DNA from: Prevotella sp. | GTDB lineage: Bacteria; Bacteroidota; Bacteroidia; Bacteroidales; Bacteroidaceae | Reading direction: 5' to 3' | Length of the DNA stretch: 64,000 nucleotides | Assembly (NCBI GenBank): GCA_017428925.1 | Contig: JAFRPY010000020.1 | Coordinates: 1-64,000, forward strand | Part shown: in pieces, positions 63,613 to 64,000 of the stretch | How positions within the stretch are numbered: the stretch's first letter is position 1 | How the letters are laid out: every line of letters begins with the position of its first letter | Made by a program: the position numbers and the translations under genes | The notes under the pieces: model-generated | What the model was told of the DNA's origin: nothing | Databases searched by the model: none | What the model saw: only the letters and a program-made list of their open reading frames with translations

Positions 63613-63706
63613 GCAAAGATACGATTAAGCGAGCACAAAACAAAGAGTTTTACTCTTTTTTTGTCGAGCGATAGTATTTTCGCCGTGTTTACACACGGCA
63701 AAGATA
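63613..63706 (-). promoter_or_regulatory. two -7 boxes in front of the glycosyltransferase operon
   Basis: Reverse-strand TATCTTTG-C occurs at 63613-63621 and again at 63698-63706, each followed upstream by the same CGATT context. Between them a GCCGTGT/ACACGGC hairpin (63682-63699) overlaps the outer box. The outer box would give a leader of about 95 nt. The region is divergent with the flippase gene at 63755. Confidence 0.6.
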
Positions 63707-63754
63707 CGATTTTATTTATAATAAAAGAGCGATAATTGCGTTTTATTTTCATAA

Positions 63755-64000
63755 ATGGAAAACAAAGAGTACCAAAGCAGCTACGGACATATTCTAAAGT
63801 ATACCAGTCTTTTTGGCGGTATGCAGGGGCTGAATATCCTTATTGGCATTGTTCGCACCAAGTTGGTTGCACTGATATTGGGTCCTGGTGGCATGGGATT
63901 GGTCTCGCTGTTTACATCGACGGTCTCTTTCATTTCTTCAGGAACGAATTTCGGTTTGCCTACAAGTTCGGTGAAGACGCTTTCAGAGGTCTATGAGCAA
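63755..64000 (+). CDS. O-antigen/polysaccharide flippase, N-terminal part (runs off the window)
   Basis: 82 codons from MENKEYQSSYGHILKYTSL, open to the last base. GGMQGLNILIGIVRTKLVALILGPGGMGLVSLFTS is the first helix pair of the polysaccharide-transport family (Wzx, O-antigen translocase-like), and NFGLPTSSVKTLSEVYE the following loop. It is divergent from the glycosyltransferase operon and belongs to the same second polysaccharide locus, which continues outside. A different forward frame covering the same bases is a shadow. Confidence 0.85.
   Translation, partial: MENKEYQSSYGHILKYTSLFGGMQGLNILIGIVRTKLVALILGPGGMGLVSLFTSTVSFISSGTNFGLPTSSVKTLSEVYEQ

Noticed and set aside
63736-63996. Forward 86-codon frame at the right edge
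   Set aside because: The flippase frame beginning at 63755 explains the same bases with a clear membrane-protein pattern and stays open to the window end.

Overview
The window reads as a chromosomal segment of a Bacteroidota bacterium, most likely a Prevotella-like member of Prevotellaceae. The evidence is Bacteroidota promoters (TTTG, 19-20 bp, TAnnTTTG) in front of many genes, a tmRNA with the tag GNNNYALAA and no encoded CCA, family-typical genes (DUF5686, DUF4112, DUF6078, DUF4837, LptE-TPR-SecG, fused FeoAB, NrfHA with ResB/CcsA, GH97), and a protein-coding style with almost no Shine-Dalgarno sequences. Species cannot be named from the sequence alone.

Layout. 1-7.1 kb is an accessory defence island: the tail of an IS30-type transposase, a polyvalent-protein-kinase-like gene bracketed by 67-bp direct repeats that each carry a promoter, then a two-gene Eco57I-like DNA methylase, a small-ORF/zeta-toxin pair, and a large GIY-YIG-helicase protein. 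7.2-11.2 kb is the nitrite-ammonification operon nrfH-nrfA-resB-ccsA. 11.4-13.3 kb is a secreted beta-helix protein. 13.3-22.0 kb is one reverse-strand operon combining a minimal fatty-acid/polyketide-type set (ketosynthase, ACP, hotdog dehydratase), an MMPL exporter, a LolA-like protein, a DUF5686 outer-membrane protein and a GNAT-like protein. 22.1-25.2 kb carries a Y-family polymerase with its YolD-like partner, a DUF4112 membrane protein, a phased array of palindromes, and a DUF6078 protein.

25.2-37.3 kb is a nine-gene exopolysaccharide operon (Wza, Wzz, Wzx, Wzy, three GT2, one GT4, a heparinase-II/III-like lyase). ssrA (tmRNA) follows, then a glycan-degradation cluster at 38.0-45.5 kb (GH97 and several carbohydrate esterases). 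45.5-48.0 kb holds small conserved genes, several with homopolymer frameshifts. 48.2-54.3 kb is housekeeping: tRNA-His, secG, a TPR protein, lptE, a sigma-54 activator, a divergent pdxA-like gene, a DUF4837 gene and rlmN. 54.4-59.8 kb holds butyrate kinase and phosphate butyryltransferase, a broken panE-like gene, a GlsB-type membrane protein and feoAB. 60.0-64.0 kb has rpsP, a second glycosyltransferase cluster and the start of a flippase.

Most interesting. (a) The leader of the methylase operon, which folds as a 98-bp imperfect inverted repeat and has a third copy of the arm across the start codon. (b) Four half-sites of a palindromic motif at exact 22-bp spacing near 24.5 kb. (c) An intact PdxA homologue that has lost essentially all the family's metal and catalytic histidines. 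(d) A shared structured leader in front of two unrelated genes. (e) Two proteins that carry in-frame insertions built on inverted repeats. All functional statements are by recognition of motifs and gene order; no database search was run.
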